Shown here piece by piece: positions 1 through 10,959 of a DNA stretch of 64,000 nucleotides. The notes below the pieces were generated by a model. The model did not search any database. It saw nothing but the letters and a program-made list of their open reading frames with translations, and was not told the origin of the DNA. Every line of letters starts with the position of its first letter. Within the stretch, counting starts at the first letter, position 1. The DNA is taken from positions 294,374 through 358,373 of the forward strand of contig JAHBYW010000007.1 in the NCBI GenBank assembly GCA_019635755.1. The letters are read 5' to 3'. Position numbers and translations under genes: made by a program. Source of the stretch: Rhizobiaceae bacterium (GTDB lineage Bacteria; Pseudomonadota; Alphaproteobacteria; Rhizobiales; Rhizobiaceae).

Positions 1-1181
1 CCACCCGCAATCCGCGCCGCATTGATGCCGGCGAGAACCCCCTGCGCAGCGGCCTCCTCATAGCCCGTCGTGCCATTGATCTGGCCAGCGAGCAGAAGTC
101 CGCGGATCTTGCGCGTCTCCAGGGTCGGCTCCAGCTCGCGCGGGTCGATATGGTCATATTCGATCGCATAGCCAGGCTGGGTGATCGTTGCATGCTCGAG
201 GCCCGGGATGGTCTTCAGAAGCGCGTGTTGGACCTCTTCCGGCAGCGACGTGGAGATGCCGTTTGGATAGACCGTGTCGTCGTCCAGCCCTTCCGGCTCT
301 AGGAAAATCTGGTGCCCGTCACGGTCGCCGAAGCGGACGATCTTGTCTTCGATGGACGGGCAATAGCGGGGGCCGATGCCCTTGATGTTGCCTGAATACA
401 TGGCCGAGCGACCGAGATTGTCGCGCACGACCGCGTGGGTCGCGGCTGTCGTCCGCGTAATCCCACATTCCACCTGTCGATTGGTGATGCGGTCTGTCAT
501 CAGCGAGAACGGCGCTGGATCGTCGTCCGCCGCCTGCATCTCGAGCGCGTTCCAGTGCACCGTGCGCCCATCGATCCGCGGCGGGGTTCCCGTCTTAAGG
601 CGCCCGAGCGCAAAACCGGCGCGCTCCATCGTCGCCGAGAGACCGACGGACGCCTTTTCGTTCATCCGGCCCGCGACGATCCGCCGATCGCCAATGTGGA
701 TGAGGCCACGCAGAAAGGTGCCCGTGGTCAGCACAACGGCCCCGCATTCCATGGTACGGCCGTCGCCCATCAGCACGCCGCCGATACGGTTGTCCGCAAT
801 GAGGATCAGGTCGACAACCTCGCCCTCCACGACCGTGAGGTTCGGCTGGGAGGCGATCGCCAATTGCATGGCGCGCTTGTAGAGGGCCCGGTCGGCCTGG
901 GTGCGCGGGCCGCGGACGGCGGGGCCCTTGCGCCGATTGAGCAAACGGAACTGGATTCCGGCGGCGTCAGCGACTCGGCCCATAAGCCCATCAAGTGCGT
1001 CGATCTCGCGAACCAGATGGCCTTTGCCCAGCCCACCTATGGCAGGATTGCAGGACATGGCGCCGATCTGAGCGGCGCTCATTGTCACCAGCGCCGTCAC
1101 CGCTCCGGAGCGAGCGGCCGCTGACGCGGCCTCGCAGCCGGCGTGGCCGCCGCCAATCACGATCACATCGAACCTGGACAT
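1..1181 (-). CDS. mnmG: MnmG (GidA), tRNA uridine-5-carboxymethylaminomethyl modification FAD enzyme, 3' end outside window
   Basis: With MnmE it modifies the wobble uridine of certain tRNAs (cmnm5U34), using FAD and folate. The reading frame opens with ATG at 1181 and stays open to the window edge, giving about 393 residues of a protein usually near 620, so the C-terminal third is missing. Visible motifs are the N-terminal dinucleotide-binding GGGHAG (residues 10-15), [23 protein letters not shown], and the family signature [17 protein letters not shown]. Its partner mnmE lies just upstream on the same strand, with two parS-like sites in the 106-base gap. The family call is secure; only the end is unknown. 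Confidence 0.97.
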   Translation of the reverse strand, partial: MSRFDVIVIGGGHAGCEAASAAARSGAVTALVTMSAAQIGAMSCNPAIGGLGKGHLVREIDALDGLMGRVADAAGIQFRLLNRRKGPAVRGPRTQADRALYKRAMQLAIASQPNLTVVEGEVVDLILIADNRIGGVLMGDGRTMECGAVVLTTGTFLRGLIHIGDRRIVAGRMNEKASVGLSATMERAGFALGRLKTGTPPRIDGRTVHWNALEMQAADDDPAPFSLMTDRITNRQVECGITRTTAATHAVVRDNLGRSAMYSGNIKGIGPRYCPSIEDKIVRFGDRDGHQIFLEPEGLDDDTVYPNGISTSLPEEVQHALLKTIPGLEHATITQPGYAIEYDHIDPRELEPTLETRKIRGLLLAGQINGTTGYEEAAAQGVLAGINAARIAG

Positions 1182-1235
1182 GGCGGCGACATGTGTGCGC
1201 GACGGCCGATCCTGTCAAGGATTCATCGGGCGAAT

Positions 1236-1251
1236 CGTTTCACGTGAAACA
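1236..1251. promoter_or_regulatory. parS-like ParB binding site 1
   Basis: The palindrome GTTTCACGTGAAAC (1237-1250) is flanked C/A, giving 15 of 16 matches to the bacterial parS consensus TGTTTCACGTGAAACA. It lies in the mnmG-mnmE gap. Origin-proximal parS sites load ParB and drive chromosome segregation. Match seen directly; ParB binding is inferred. Confidence 0.85.
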
Positions 1252-1274
1252 TCGCGTGATGGACGATGCCGAGC

Positions 1275-1290
1275 TGTTTCACGTGAATCA
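1275..1290. promoter_or_regulatory. parS-like ParB binding site 2, overlapping the mnmE stop codon
   Basis: TGTTTCACGTGAATCA differs from the parS consensus at one base. Its last three bases (1288-1290) are the mnmE stop codon on the minus strand. Centre-to-centre spacing to the first site is 39 bases. Two close sites strengthen the parS reading. Confidence 0.75.
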
Positions 1291-2595
1291 CTTGCCGATG
1301 CAGAACGACGAAAACACTGCGTCCAGCACGTCCTCGACGTCGACATGCCCGGCAATTCGTCCGATTGACCCGGCCGCAAGGCGCAACTCCTCCGCGCGGA
1401 GCTCCAGCCCAACATGCCCCAACGCCCCTTCCAAATGCGATCGCGCCTGCCGAAGCAGACCGACGTGTCTCTGTCGGGCAGGAAGAAGACCAGTGGTGGT
1501 TCCAACCGAGTCCCGAGCACGCTTCTCAATCATCCCGATGAGCCAATCGACCCCGCCTCCCGAGACCGTGGAGATTGCGCCGTCGAAGCCGACGGGGATC
1601 GCCCGTGAGGGGTGCAGGTCACTCTTGCTCATTACCTTCAACATGGCCCGATCCGTCTCTATCGTCGCGTCACCGGTCTCGGGCGGCACCAGCCAGACCA
1701 CCAGATTTGCATCCCTGGCTGCCGTCAGCGCCTTCCGTATCCCGATCGCTTCTGCTGCGTTGGTCGTTTCCCGGAGGCCTGCCGTGTCGGTCAGGATCAC
1801 CTTGATCCCCGCCAGGTCGAGCGAGACCTCGACCAGATCGCGTGTCGTCCCGGGCTCCGCCGTCACGATCGCGACCTCGCGACGGGCCAGCGCATTTAGA
1901 AGGCTGGACTTGCCCGCATTGGGCGGCCCGACGATGACCACACGAAACCCCTCGCGAATGATCTCCGCCCGCGCGAAACCGTCGAGATGCACCGAGATGT
2001 CGTCGACAAGACCGGCGATATCGGTCCATACAGCCTTGGCGACCGATCCCGGAACGTCACCCTCATCGGCAAAATCCAGTTCCGCTTCGATCATCGCCAG
2101 CGCATGGATCACGCGGGCGCGCCAGCTGGCATAAAGCATACTCTGGCGGCCCTCCGCAGAGGTCAGGGCGAATAGCCGCTGCGCCTCGGTCTCGGCCGCG
2201 ATCAGATCACCCAGCGCTTCCGCGGCGGCCAGGTCCATCTTGCCATTGAGATAGGCGCGGCGCGTGAACTCGCCTGGCTCGGCCATCCGCACTCCGTCGA
2301 TCGCGGCGACCGCCTCGAGGACTGCCGCCACGACGGATGCACCACCATGCAGATGAAGCTCCAGGCAGTCCTCGCCCGTAAAGGAATGCGGCGCGGCGAA
2401 GAACAGCACGATCGCCCGGTCAAGCGCGCGGTCGCCGGACGTCAGGCCCATCAGGGTCGCGACCCGCGGCGGCGGCACCGACCCTGCCAGGGCGCTGGCC
2501 ACTGCCCGAGCCTGCTGCCCGGACAGCCGGACCACCGCGACGCCGGCAGGAGGACGGCCGGAGGAAAGGGCGTAGATCGTGTCCGCGAATTGCAT
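1288..2595 (-). CDS. mnmE: MnmE (TrmE), tRNA modification GTPase
   Basis: A 435-residue GTPase partner of MnmG in wobble-uridine modification. The N-terminal folate-binding domain (from MQFADTIYALSSG) is followed by a helical domain with an inserted G domain: G1 GPPNAGKS (223-230), G2 PGTTRD (about 248-253), G3 DTAG (270-273) and an SKSD G4 variant (about 323-326). It ends in the canonical C-terminal FCIGK, whose Cys is needed for modification. Length is close to the family norm of about 440-455. It is divergent from the DUF255 gene at 2637, leaving a 41-base gap for both 5' regions. Confidence 0.97.
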   Translation of the reverse strand: MQFADTIYALSSGRPPAGVAVVRLSGQQARAVASALAGSVPPPRVATLMGLTSGDRALDRAIVLFFAAPHSFTGEDCLELHLHGGASVVAAVLEAVAAIDGVRMAEPGEFTRRAYLNGKMDLAAAEALGDLIAAETEAQRLFALTSAEGRQSMLYASWRARVIHALAMIEAELDFADEGDVPGSVAKAVWTDIAGLVDDISVHLDGFARAEIIREGFRVVIVGPPNAGKSSLLNALARREVAIVTAEPGTTRDLVEVSLDLAGIKVILTDTAGLRETTNAAEAIGIRKALTAARDANLVVWLVPPETGDATIETDRAMLKVMSKSDLHPSRAIPVGFDGAISTVSGGGVDWLIGMIEKRARDSVGTTTGLLPARQRHVGLLRQARSHLEGALGHVGLELRAEELRLAAGSIGRIAGHVDVEDVLDAVFSSFCIGK

Positions 2596-2636
2596 TTGCC
2601 TCGCTCCCGGCCCACCCTAGTTCAAACAGACACCGG

Positions 2637-4655
<2,019 letters not shown>

Positions 4656-4664
4656 ACCGGATCG

Positions 4665-5930
4665 TCAGGTGTTCATGGAATCGAAGAAGTCGGAATTCGT
4701 CTTCGTCTGCTTCAGCTTGTCGATCAGGAACTCGATCGCGTCCGTCGTGCCCATCGGCGCCAGGATGCGGCGCAGCACGTAAATCTTCTGCAAATCCTTC
4801 TTTTCGACCAGCAGGTCCTCCTTGCGGGTACCGGATTTCAGAATGTCCATGGCCGGATAGATGCGCTTGTCGGCGACCTTGCGGTCCAGCACGATTTCCG
4901 AATTGCCGGTACCCTTGAACTCCTCGAAGATCACCTCGTCCATGCGGCTGCCGGTATCGATCAGCGCCGTCGCGATGATCGTCAGCGACCCGCCCTCCTC
5001 GATGTTGCGGGCCGCGCCGAAGAAGCGCTTCGGCCGCTGCAGGGCATTGGCGTCGACGCCGCCGGTCAGCACCTTGCCCGACGAGGGTACCACGGTGTTG
5101 TAGGCGCGGCCGAGGCGCGTGATCGAATCGAGCAGGATGACCACGTCGCGGCCGTGCTCGACCAGACGCTTGGCCTTTTCGATGACCATCTCGGCGACCT
5201 GCACGTGGCGGACCGCCGGTTCGTCGAAGGTAGACGACACCACCTCGCCCTTCACCGACCGCTGCATGTCGGTCACTTCCTCGGGCCGCTCGTCGATCAG
5301 CAGCACGATCAGGAAGCATTCGGGATGATTCGCCGTGATGGAATGCGCGATGTTCTGCAGCAGCACGGTCTTGCCCGTGCGCGGCTGTGCGACGATCAAC
5401 GCGCGCTGGCCCTTGCCCAGGGGCGCAACCAGGTCGATGACCCGCGGCGAGATGTCCTTGGTGGTCGGATTGTCGATCTCCATCTTCAGCCGCGAGGTGG
5501 GGTAGAGCGGCGTCAGATTGTCGAAATGAATCTTGTGCCGGATCTTCTCCGGATCGTCGAAATTGATCGTGTTGACCTTCAGCAGCGCGAAATAGCGCTC
5601 GCCCTCCTTCGGGCTGCGGATGGGACCTTCGACCGTGTCGCCCGTCTTCAGCGAGAAGCGCCTGATCTGCGACGGCGAGATGTAGATGTCGTCCGGGCCG
5701 GGCAAGTAGTTCGCATTGGCCGAACGGAGGAAGCCGAAACCGTCCTGGAGCACCTCGACGACACCGTCGCCGATGATCTCCACGTCCTGCGCGGCCAGCT
5801 TCTTGAGTATGGCGAACATCAGCTCCTGCTTGCGCATCACGCTGGCGTTCTCGACCTCGAGCGATTCGGCGAATGCAATCAGGTCAGTGGGCTTCTTGTT
5901 CTTGAAGTCCTGGAGTTTCATTTCCTGCAT
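4665..5930 (-). CDS. rho: Transcription termination factor Rho
   Basis: Hexameric RNA-dependent ATPase that ends transcription of untranslated RNA. The 421-residue product has the N-terminal Rho domain, an RNA-binding cold-shock-like domain ([19 protein letters not shown], about 63-81), Walker A in AQPRTGKT (181-188), [13 protein letters not shown] (about 210-222) and [12 protein letters not shown]. It ends near [11 protein letters not shown], typical for the family. ATG 5930 is used; an in-frame ATG at 5921 (MKLQDFK) is an alternative. Its place near hemE is common in rhizobial origin regions. Confidence 0.98.
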   Translation of the reverse strand: MQEMKLQDFKNKKPTDLIAFAESLEVENASVMRKQELMFAILKKLAAQDVEIIGDGVVEVLQDGFGFLRSANANYLPGPDDIYISPSQIRRFSLKTGDTVEGPIRSPKEGERYFALLKVNTINFDDPEKIRHKIHFDNLTPLYPTSRLKMEIDNPTTKDISPRVIDLVAPLGKGQRALIVAQPRTGKTVLLQNIAHSITANHPECFLIVLLIDERPEEVTDMQRSVKGEVVSSTFDEPAVRHVQVAEMVIEKAKRLVEHGRDVVILLDSITRLGRAYNTVVPSSGKVLTGGVDANALQRPKRFFGAARNIEEGGSLTIIATALIDTGSRMDEVIFEEFKGTGNSEIVLDRKVADKRIYPAMDILKSGTRKEDLLVEKKDLQKIYVLRRILAPMGTTDAIEFLIDKLKQTKTNSDFFDSMNT

Positions 5931-6009
5931 GGAGAGACTCTGGGTGTGGAATGTCGGGGGAAGAATCGGCGAACGCGATGTGAGCCGATATGTGCCGGCG
6001 AAGCTGGAA

Positions 6010-6041
6010 TAAAAAGGCGCGACGGCGAGGAGGGAGCCGTC
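6010..6041 (-). terminator. Candidate intrinsic terminator after hemE-hemJ
   Basis: On the minus strand GACGGC, a nine-base loop and GCCGTC (6021-6041) are followed by GCGCC and a TTTTTATT run. It lies about 60 bases past the hemJ stop. The six-pair stem is modest but position and T-run fit. Confidence 0.5.
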
Positions 6042-6099
6042 TTTTACCGGCCCGCTGCCTAAAGAGCAAGCGACAGCAGCTTGCCCAACAACGCCACCG

Positions 6100-6630
6100 T
6101 CAGAACGGCTTGACGACGACCAGGATCACGATGGCGATCATCAGCAATGTAGGGACCTCGTTGACGATCCGCCAGTGCCGCGCCGGCCTCGTGTTGCGAT
6201 CCTCGGCGAACCGGCGCACCGCCCCGGCCAGGTAGCCGTGCATGCCGGTCAGTGCCAGCACCGCAACAAGCTTGGCATGCAGCCAGCCGCCCGAGAAGGC
6301 GAACCCGCTCCAGGCCATCCATAGCCCGGCGGACCAGGCAACGATCATCGCCGGGTTGATGATGGCCCTGAGCAGACGGCGCTCCATGATCTTGAAGGTT
6401 TCCGACTGCACGGAACCGGCCGGCGCGTCACAGTGGTAGACGAACAGGCGGGGCAGATAGAGCATGCCCGCCATCCACGAGATCACCGCGACGACATGGA
6501 CTGCCTTGATCCAGGGATAAAGCGCCTCTGGGTTGAGCCAGAACAGCAGCCCCGTCAGCACAGCGAAGATGGCAAGCGCGACGACGGCCCGATAGGCGGC
6601 AACGCTTCCCGATGAGGAAGGTCCGCTCAC
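6100..6630 (-). CDS. hemJ: HemJ, protoporphyrinogen IX oxidase (UPF0093 membrane protein)
   Basis: Oxidises protoporphyrinogen IX to protoporphyrin IX in bacteria that lack HemG/HemY. The 176-residue product has four to five hydrophobic helices and the family signature [20 protein letters not shown] with its conserved His, plus [19 protein letters not shown] with the conserved His/Lys. The start is GTG at 6630, which overlaps the hemE stop as GTGA, so the two heme genes are translationally coupled. The same frame stays open far upstream, but that part is antisense-phase shadow of hemE. Activity is inferred from the family. Confidence 0.93.
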   Translation of the reverse strand: MSGPSSSGSVAAYRAVVALAIFAVLTGLLFWLNPEALYPWIKAVHVVAVISWMAGMLYLPRLFVYHCDAPAGSVQSETFKIMERRLLRAIINPAMIVAWSAGLWMAWSGFAFSGGWLHAKLVAVLALTGMHGYLAGAVRRFAEDRNTRPARHWRIVNEVPTLLMIAIVILVVVKPF

Positions 6631-7658
6631 CGCACGGCCCCGCGCACGCGCTTCAGCAGCTGTTCCACATGAGCCACGGGCGTTTCGGGCACGATCCCGT
6701 GGCCGAGATTGAAGACGAGCGGTCCACCCCCCAGACCCGCGAGGATCCGGTCGACCCCATCGTCGAGGGCCGCCCCGCCCGCCACCAGCCTCAGCGGGTC
6801 GAGATTGCCCTGCACCGCGCCACCCTGCTGCAGGCGCCTGGCCTGTGCCATCGGGACGGTCCAGTCGAGCCCGACCGCCGAGACGCCGGTCCTCTCGCGA
6901 TATCCCTCCACAAGCACGCCAGCGCCCCGCGGAAAGCCAATGATCGGAACCTGCGGATGGACCGCCCGCACGGCCTCTACGATCCGGGCCACGGGCTTGA
7001 CGCAGAACCTCTCGAAGAGATCCTCGTCGAGCACACCCGCCCACGAATCGAAGATCTGGACCGCATCGGCGCCGGCCTCCACCTGCCGAATGAGATATTG
7101 CGCCGAAACGTCCGCCAGCCGGTCGATAAGCGCGTGAAACGCCGGAGCCTGCCGGTAGGCGAACAGCCGGGCGGGCGCCTGGTCCGGAGTTCCATGCCCG
7201 GCGATCATGTAGGTCGCGACTGTCCACGGTGCGCCACAGAAGCCGAGCAGCGTCGTCTCTGGCGGCAGCTCGGCGCGAAGCCGGGCCACCGTCTCGTAGA
7301 CCGGCGCCAGCACGTCGTGGAACCGGCTCTGATCGAGCCCGCCGATCTCGCCCGCTTCGATCGGCTGAAGGACCGGCCCGCGTCCTTCCTCGAACCGGAC
7401 GTCCCGGCCGAGCGCATGTGGGACGACCAGGATATCCGAGAACAGGATGGCCGCATCGAAACCGAAACGGCGGATCGGCTGGAGTGTCACCTCGACGGCG
7501 AGCTCCGGCGTGAAGCAAAGATCGAGGAACCCGCCGGCGCGTGCCCGCGTTGCACGGTACTCCGGCAGATAGCGGCCGGCCTGCCGCATGATCCAGACAG
7601 GCGGCGGGAACGCGGCTCTGCCGCGCAGGACGTCCGCTACCTTCCTTGTCGGAGCCAT
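6627..7658 (-). CDS. hemE: Uroporphyrinogen decarboxylase HemE
   Basis: Decarboxylates uroporphyrinogen III to coproporphyrinogen III in heme synthesis. The chosen ATG at 7658 ([11 protein letters not shown]) gives 343 residues, the usual size. A TTG nine codons upstream (7685) is possible but less likely. Visible motifs are [30 protein letters not shown] with the catalytic Asp, and [12 protein letters not shown]. It couples to hemJ by a GTGA overlap. In many alphaproteobacteria hemE borders the replication origin, as it appears to here. Confidence 0.97.
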   Translation of the reverse strand: MAPTRKVADVLRGRAAFPPPVWIMRQAGRYLPEYRATRARAGGFLDLCFTPELAVEVTLQPIRRFGFDAAILFSDILVVPHALGRDVRFEEGRGPVLQPIEAGEIGGLDQSRFHDVLAPVYETVARLRAELPPETTLLGFCGAPWTVATYMIAGHGTPDQAPARLFAYRQAPAFHALIDRLADVSAQYLIRQVEAGADAVQIFDSWAGVLDEDLFERFCVKPVARIVEAVRAVHPQVPIIGFPRGAGVLVEGYRERTGVSAVGLDWTVPMAQARRLQQGGAVQGNLDPLRLVAGGAALDDGVDRILAGLGGGPLVFNLGHGIVPETPVAHVEQLLKRVRGAVR

Positions 7659-7680
7659 TCGCACCACCAATCCTGCGATG

Positions 7681-7710
7681 TCCAAATAAATGAAATTTCT
7701 AGAAAGACTC
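7681..7710. other. AT-rich patch, candidate DNA unwinding element
   Basis: Counted at 22 A/T of 30 in a region where flanking genes are near two-thirds G+C. It sits just beside the tandem DnaA-like boxes at 7740-7758, the arrangement expected of an unwinding element. Confidence 0.5.
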
Positions 7711-7739
7711 TTCTGATTCTACGACTCTGTGGGAATCGG

Positions 7740-7758
7740 TTATCCGCGTTTATCCAGA
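7740..7758 (+). promoter_or_regulatory. Two tandem DnaA-box-like nonamers
   Basis: TTATCCGCG (7740-7748, 7 of 9 to TTATCCACA) and TTATCCAGA (7750-7758, 8 of 9) are spaced by 10 bases, one helical turn, on the same strand. They are the best DnaA-box candidates in the gap. Confidence 0.6.
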
Positions 7759-7831
7759 ATTCACCAATTCCAGATGCCCACGGTGGTTCGGGACAGCCTC
7801 GCAAGGGACAAGGATAACTCTGGGGATCATC

Positions 7832-7852
7832 ATGATTCCCGCAATGATTCCC
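7832..7852 (+). repeat. Tandem direct repeat ATGATTCCC x2 in oriC
   Basis: ATGATTCCC occurs at 7832-7840 and 7844-7852 with GCA between, a 12-base period. Each copy contains a GATTC (GANTC) site. The first copy also pairs with GGGGATCAT at 7822-7830 as an 8-of-9 inverted repeat. Confidence 0.6.
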
Positions 7853-7875
7853 ATTACTTCCCGCCAGGCCAATCG

Positions 7876-7890
7876 TTAACCGATTCCTAA
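7876..7890 (+). promoter_or_regulatory. CtrA-box-like site, one mismatch
   Basis: TTAA-N7-CTAA, one base from the CtrA consensus TTAA-N7-TTAA. The seven-base spacer contains a GATTC methylation site. CtrA represses initiation by binding such boxes in the Caulobacter origin; the role here is inferred. Confidence 0.5.
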
Positions 7891-7962
7891 CGGCAGGCCC
7901 ATGGCTGCCAAACTCCCCGCAATCCCCAGCCGCCCTTGCGACATATGCACGCCACGGCGAAT

Positions 7963-7971
7963 TGTGGACAG
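7963..7971 (-). promoter_or_regulatory. DnaA-box-like nonamer
   Basis: Reads CTGTCCACA on the minus strand, 7 of 9 to TTATCCACA. An identical nonamer on the plus strand lies at 8031-8039, so the two form a widely spaced inverted pair. Confidence 0.4.
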
Positions 7972-7983
7972 CCGACACACTCA

Positions 7984-7998
7984 TTAAGGTTCGGTTAA
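7984..7998 (+). promoter_or_regulatory. Perfect CtrA box (TTAA-N7-TTAA)
   Basis: TTAA at 7984-7987 and TTAA at 7995-7998 are separated by exactly seven bases. This is the full consensus for the cell-cycle regulator CtrA and lies inside the probable origin, 58 bases before the ppsR start. It could block origin firing, control ppsR transcription, or both. Confidence 0.7.
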
Positions 7999-8030
7999 CC
8001 CGATGCCGCGCCACGGGAAACAACCCACAT

Positions 8031-8039
8031 CTGTCCACA
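8031..8039 (+). promoter_or_regulatory. DnaA-box-like nonamer
   Basis: CTGTCCACA, 7 of 9 to TTATCCACA, on the plus strand; the mirror of the site at 7963-7971. It ends 16 bases before the ppsR start codon. Confidence 0.4.
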
Positions 8040-8055
8040 GGCGGCGAAGAATCCC

Positions 8056-8871
8056 GTGCAGAAACCGCAGAGCTTCTTCCATCTCCACCTGATATCGGAC
8101 TCGACGGGCGAGACGCTCATCGCTGCCGGCCGCGCGGCCGCGGCGCAATACAAGAATGCGCGGGCGATCGAGCATATCTATCCCCTCATCCGCACCGAAA
8201 AGCAGGTGGCGACGGTCTTCGAGGACATCGAGAACGAACCCGGCATCGTGCTCTACACGGTCGTCGACCAGACGCTCGCGGGTCTGATCGATTCGCGCTG
8301 CACGGCCATGGGCCTTCCGTCCGTCTCGGTCCTCGAACCGGTGCTGACGGTCTTCCAGTCCTATCTGGGGACGCCCGCCGGCCGGCGCGTCGGCGCCCAG
8401 CACGTCCTTGACGCGCAGTACTTCAAGCGCATCGACGCGCTCAACTTCACCATGGAGCATGACGACGGCCAGCTTCCGGACGATGTCGACGACGCCGACA
8501 TCGTGCTCATCGGCATTTCGCGGACCTCCAAGACCCCCACCAGCGTCTATCTCGCCAACCGCGGCATCAAGACCGCGAACATCCCGATCGTTCTGGGCGT
8601 TCCGCTGCCCGAGAGCCTGACCCGCGCGACGCGGCCGCTGATCGTCGGGCTCGTCGCGACCGCGGAACGAATCTCGCAGGTGAGGCAGAACCGCATCCTC
8701 GGCACCGACTACGACGCCCAGGGCTACATCGATCGCGCGACGATCTCGGAGGAACTCACCTATGCTCGGCAGCTGTGCACCCGGCACGGCTGGCCGATGA
8801 TCGACGTGTCGCGCCGCTCGATCGAGGAGACGGCCGCGGCGATCGTTGCGCTGCGCGGGAAGGCGCGCTAG
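8056..8871 (+). CDS. ppsR: PpsR-type regulatory protein (DUF299), pyruvate phosphate dikinase kinase/pyrophosphorylase
   Basis: Family members phosphorylate PEP-generating dikinases with ADP and reverse this with phosphate. The 271-residue product opens [13 protein letters not shown] and carries the nucleotide-binding signature [18 protein letters not shown] and an [13 protein letters not shown] segment, all typical. The start is GTG at 8056. It is the first gene right of the probable origin, the place held by the RP001-type gene in other alphaproteobacteria. Nine bases separate it from maf, suggesting co-transcription. Which dikinase it targets cannot be told here. Confidence 0.9.
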   Translation: MQKPQSFFHLHLISDSTGETLIAAGRAAAAQYKNARAIEHIYPLIRTEKQVATVFEDIENEPGIVLYTVVDQTLAGLIDSRCTAMGLPSVSVLEPVLTVFQSYLGTPAGRRVGAQHVLDAQYFKRIDALNFTMEHDDGQLPDDVDDADIVLIGISRTSKTPTSVYLANRGIKTANIPIVLGVPLPESLTRATRPLIVGLVATAERISQVRQNRILGTDYDAQGYIDRATISEELTYARQLCTRHGWPMIDVSRRSIEETAAAIVALRGKAR

Positions 8872-8880
8872 GCCCGTCCG

Positions 8881-9480
8881 GTGACATCGCGCCTCATCCT
8901 CGCGTCCGGCAGCCGATTCCGCAAGCAGCTGCTCGACAATGCCGGCATCGCTGTCGACGTCGTTCGCCCGGACATAGACGAGCGCGCAGTGGAGGGCACG
9001 CTCGAGGGCACGGGTGCCACGCCGGAAGACGTTGCGCAGGTGCTCGCCGAGGCCAAGGCCGTCTCGGTCAGCGAAGCGCGGCTCGATGCGCTGGTCATCG
9101 GCTCCGACCAGACCCTGTCGCTCGGATCCCGCATGTTTCACAAGCCTGCCGACATGGAGGATGCGCGCCGGCATCTCCTGGCCCTTTCCGGCAAGACCCA
9201 TCAGCTGAACAGTGCCGTCGCCATCGCCCGCGGCGGCGAGACGGTCTGGCGCCATGTCGGGATCGCCCGGCTGACCATGCGCGACCTCTCGCCCGCCTTC
9301 ATCGGCCGCCACCTCTCGAGGGTCGGCGCTGCGGCACTGGACAGCGTCGGCGCCTATCAAATCGAGGCAGAGGGCATCCAGCTGTTCCAGTCCATCGAGG
9401 GCGACCATTTCACGATCGTCGGCCTTCCCCTGCTGCCCCTGCTCGCCCAGCTGCGAATCCTCGGCGCGATCGATGGCTGA
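8881..9480 (+). CDS. Maf-family nucleoside triphosphate pyrophosphatase
   Basis: Hydrolyses non-canonical or modified nucleoside triphosphates to monophosphates. The 199-residue product begins at GTG 8881 with the family loop [14 protein letters not shown], followed by [18 protein letters not shown] with the catalytic Asp, and [15 protein letters not shown]. The end overlaps aroE by eight bases. Gene order ppsR-maf-aroE-coaE-dnaQ is conserved next to alphaproteobacterial origins. Substrate preference (dTTP/UTP versus m7GTP type) is not decided. Confidence 0.92.
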   Translation: MTSRLILASGSRFRKQLLDNAGIAVDVVRPDIDERAVEGTLEGTGATPEDVAQVLAEAKAVSVSEARLDALVIGSDQTLSLGSRMFHKPADMEDARRHLLALSGKTHQLNSAVAIARGGETVWRHVGIARLTMRDLSPAFIGRHLSRVGAAALDSVGAYQIEAEGIQLFQSIEGDHFTIVGLPLLPLLAQLRILGAIDG

Positions 9481-10312
9481 CGCTCCGAAAGCATTCGTGT
9501 GCGGGTGGCCGATCGCCCATTCGCGCTCGCCGATGATCCACGGGCACTGGCTGCGTGCGCACGGGATAGACGGTTCCTATGAACGGCTCCCCGTCCAGCC
9601 CGTCGACGCATCCGCATTCTTCGCCGGACTTCCCCAGAGCGGCTGGATCGGCGGCAACGTGACCATTCCGCACAAGGAGGCGGCCTTCGCCGCCTGTGTC
9701 GAACGGGACGCCGCCGCGGAGGTCATCGGCGCGGTCAACACGCTGTGGCTGGACGAAGGTCGGCTGCTCGGCGGCAACACCGATGCGCTCGGCTTCGCCG
9801 CCAATCTCGACGAGCGGGTTCCCGGATGGGACGGCGCCGGCACCGCTGTCGTGCTCGGTGCCGGCGGCTCGGCACGCGCGATCCTGCACGCGCTCGTCGT
9901 GCGGGGGTTTCGCGACATCCGGGTCGTGAATCGCACCCGCGATCGCGCCGAAGAGCTCGCCGACCGATTCGGCGCAGGCGTCACCGCGCACGCAACGGAC
10001 GCGCTTCCCGACATCCTTCCGGACGCCGGGCTGCTGGTGAACACGACGTCGCTCGGCATGAAGGGCAATGACGAGATGGCAGCAGACCCGGCGCGGCTGC
10101 CCGACCGCGCGATCGTCACCGACATTGTCTACGTCCCGCTGGAGACGCCGCTTCTCCGCGCGGCGCGGGCGCGCGGCCTGAGAACGGCGGACGGCCTCGG
10201 AATGCTGCTTCATCAGGCGGTGCCCGGCTTCGAGAAGTGGTTTGGCGTCAGGCCGGCCGTCACGGCTGAATTGCGCGCCCTCCTGGTGGCGGACATCGAG
10301 GCATCGGCATGA
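9473..10312 (+). CDS. aroE: Shikimate dehydrogenase AroE
   Basis: NADPH-dependent reduction of 3-dehydroshikimate in aromatic amino acid synthesis. The 279-residue product has the substrate motif [11 protein letters not shown], the catalytic Lys in NVTIPHKE, the Asp in GNTDALGF, the Rossmann loop [11 protein letters not shown], and a C-terminal [17 protein letters not shown]. Start ATG 9473 lies inside the last codons of maf, and its stop overlaps coaE as ATGA, so the run is tightly coupled. Confidence 0.96.
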   Translation: MADAPKAFVCGWPIAHSRSPMIHGHWLRAHGIDGSYERLPVQPVDASAFFAGLPQSGWIGGNVTIPHKEAAFAACVERDAAAEVIGAVNTLWLDEGRLLGGNTDALGFAANLDERVPGWDGAGTAVVLGAGGSARAILHALVVRGFRDIRVVNRTRDRAEELADRFGAGVTAHATDALPDILPDAGLLVNTTSLGMKGNDEMAADPARLPDRAIVTDIVYVPLETPLLRAARARGLRTADGLGMLLHQAVPGFEKWFGVRPAVTAELRALLVADIEASA

Positions 10313-10896
10313 TCGTGCTGGGGCTGACCGGCTCGATCGGCATGGGCAAATCGACCACGGCGAAGATGTTCGCCGACGAGGGCGTCCCGGTGCACGATTC
10401 CGACGAAGCGGTCCATCGGCTCTACGCTGGCGCGGCTGCGCCGCTTGTCGAGGCTGCCTTTCCCGGCACGGTGGACGACGGCGCGGTCAACCGTGAGAAG
10501 CTTGCGAAAGTCGTGCTTGGCGACGGCGCCGCGATCCGCCGGCTGGAGGCCATCATCCACCCTCTCGTTCGCGCGGATGCCGCGTCGTTCCTCGACACGG
10601 CCCGGCGTGCCGGCGCACCGCTGGCCGTGCTCGACATTCCGCTGCTGTTCGAGACGGGCGGGCGGGCGCGCGTCGACAGGGTGGCCGTGGTGACGGCGCC
10701 GGCTAAGGTTCAGCGCGAACGCGTCCTCGCCCGTCCGGGCATGACGCCGGAGAAGTTCGAGGCCATCCTTGCGCGACAGGTTCCCGACGCCGAGAAGCGT
10801 GCGCGCGCCGACTACATCGTCGACACGGGCGGCGGGCTGGACGCCGCGCGCGCGCAGGTCCGTGCGATCATCGCGGACCTGACCCGCAAACGCTGA
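10309..10896 (+). CDS. coaE: Dephospho-CoA kinase CoaE
   Basis: Last step of coenzyme A synthesis, phosphorylating dephospho-CoA. The 195-residue product opens [21 protein letters not shown], with a P-loop (GSIGMGKS), then a [10 protein letters not shown] motif and [11 protein letters not shown]. Length is normal. It overlaps aroE by four bases; 63 bases then precede the dnaQ start. Confidence 0.96.
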   Translation: MIVLGLTGSIGMGKSTTAKMFADEGVPVHDSDEAVHRLYAGAAAPLVEAAFPGTVDDGAVNREKLAKVVLGDGAAIRRLEAIIHPLVRADAASFLDTARRAGAPLAVLDIPLLFETGGRARVDRVAVVTAPAKVQRERVLARPGMTPEKFEAILARQVPDAEKRARADYIVDTGGGLDAARAQVRAIIADLTRKR

Positions 10897-10959
10897 CAGG
10901 GCATCTTGCGGTGCGCCGCCGGCGCGCGCAAACCTCGGCGGCCACCAGGATCTGATTCG

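Larger units (their letters stand above)
7659..8055. other. Probable chromosomal replication origin (oriC), hemE-ppsR intergenic region
   Basis: A 397-base gap with no gene. It holds an AT-rich patch (7681-7710, 22 of 30 bases A/T by count), DnaA-box-like nonamers, a perfect TTAA-N7-TTAA CtrA box, a one-mismatch CtrA box, and seven GANTC sites between 7706 and 7886. Flanking gene order (hemE on one side, the DUF299 gene on the other) matches known origins in Caulobacter and rhizobia. Nearby genes point away from it on both sides, and parS-like sites are about 6.5 kb off. No origin activity can be shown from sequence alone. Confidence 0.85.
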
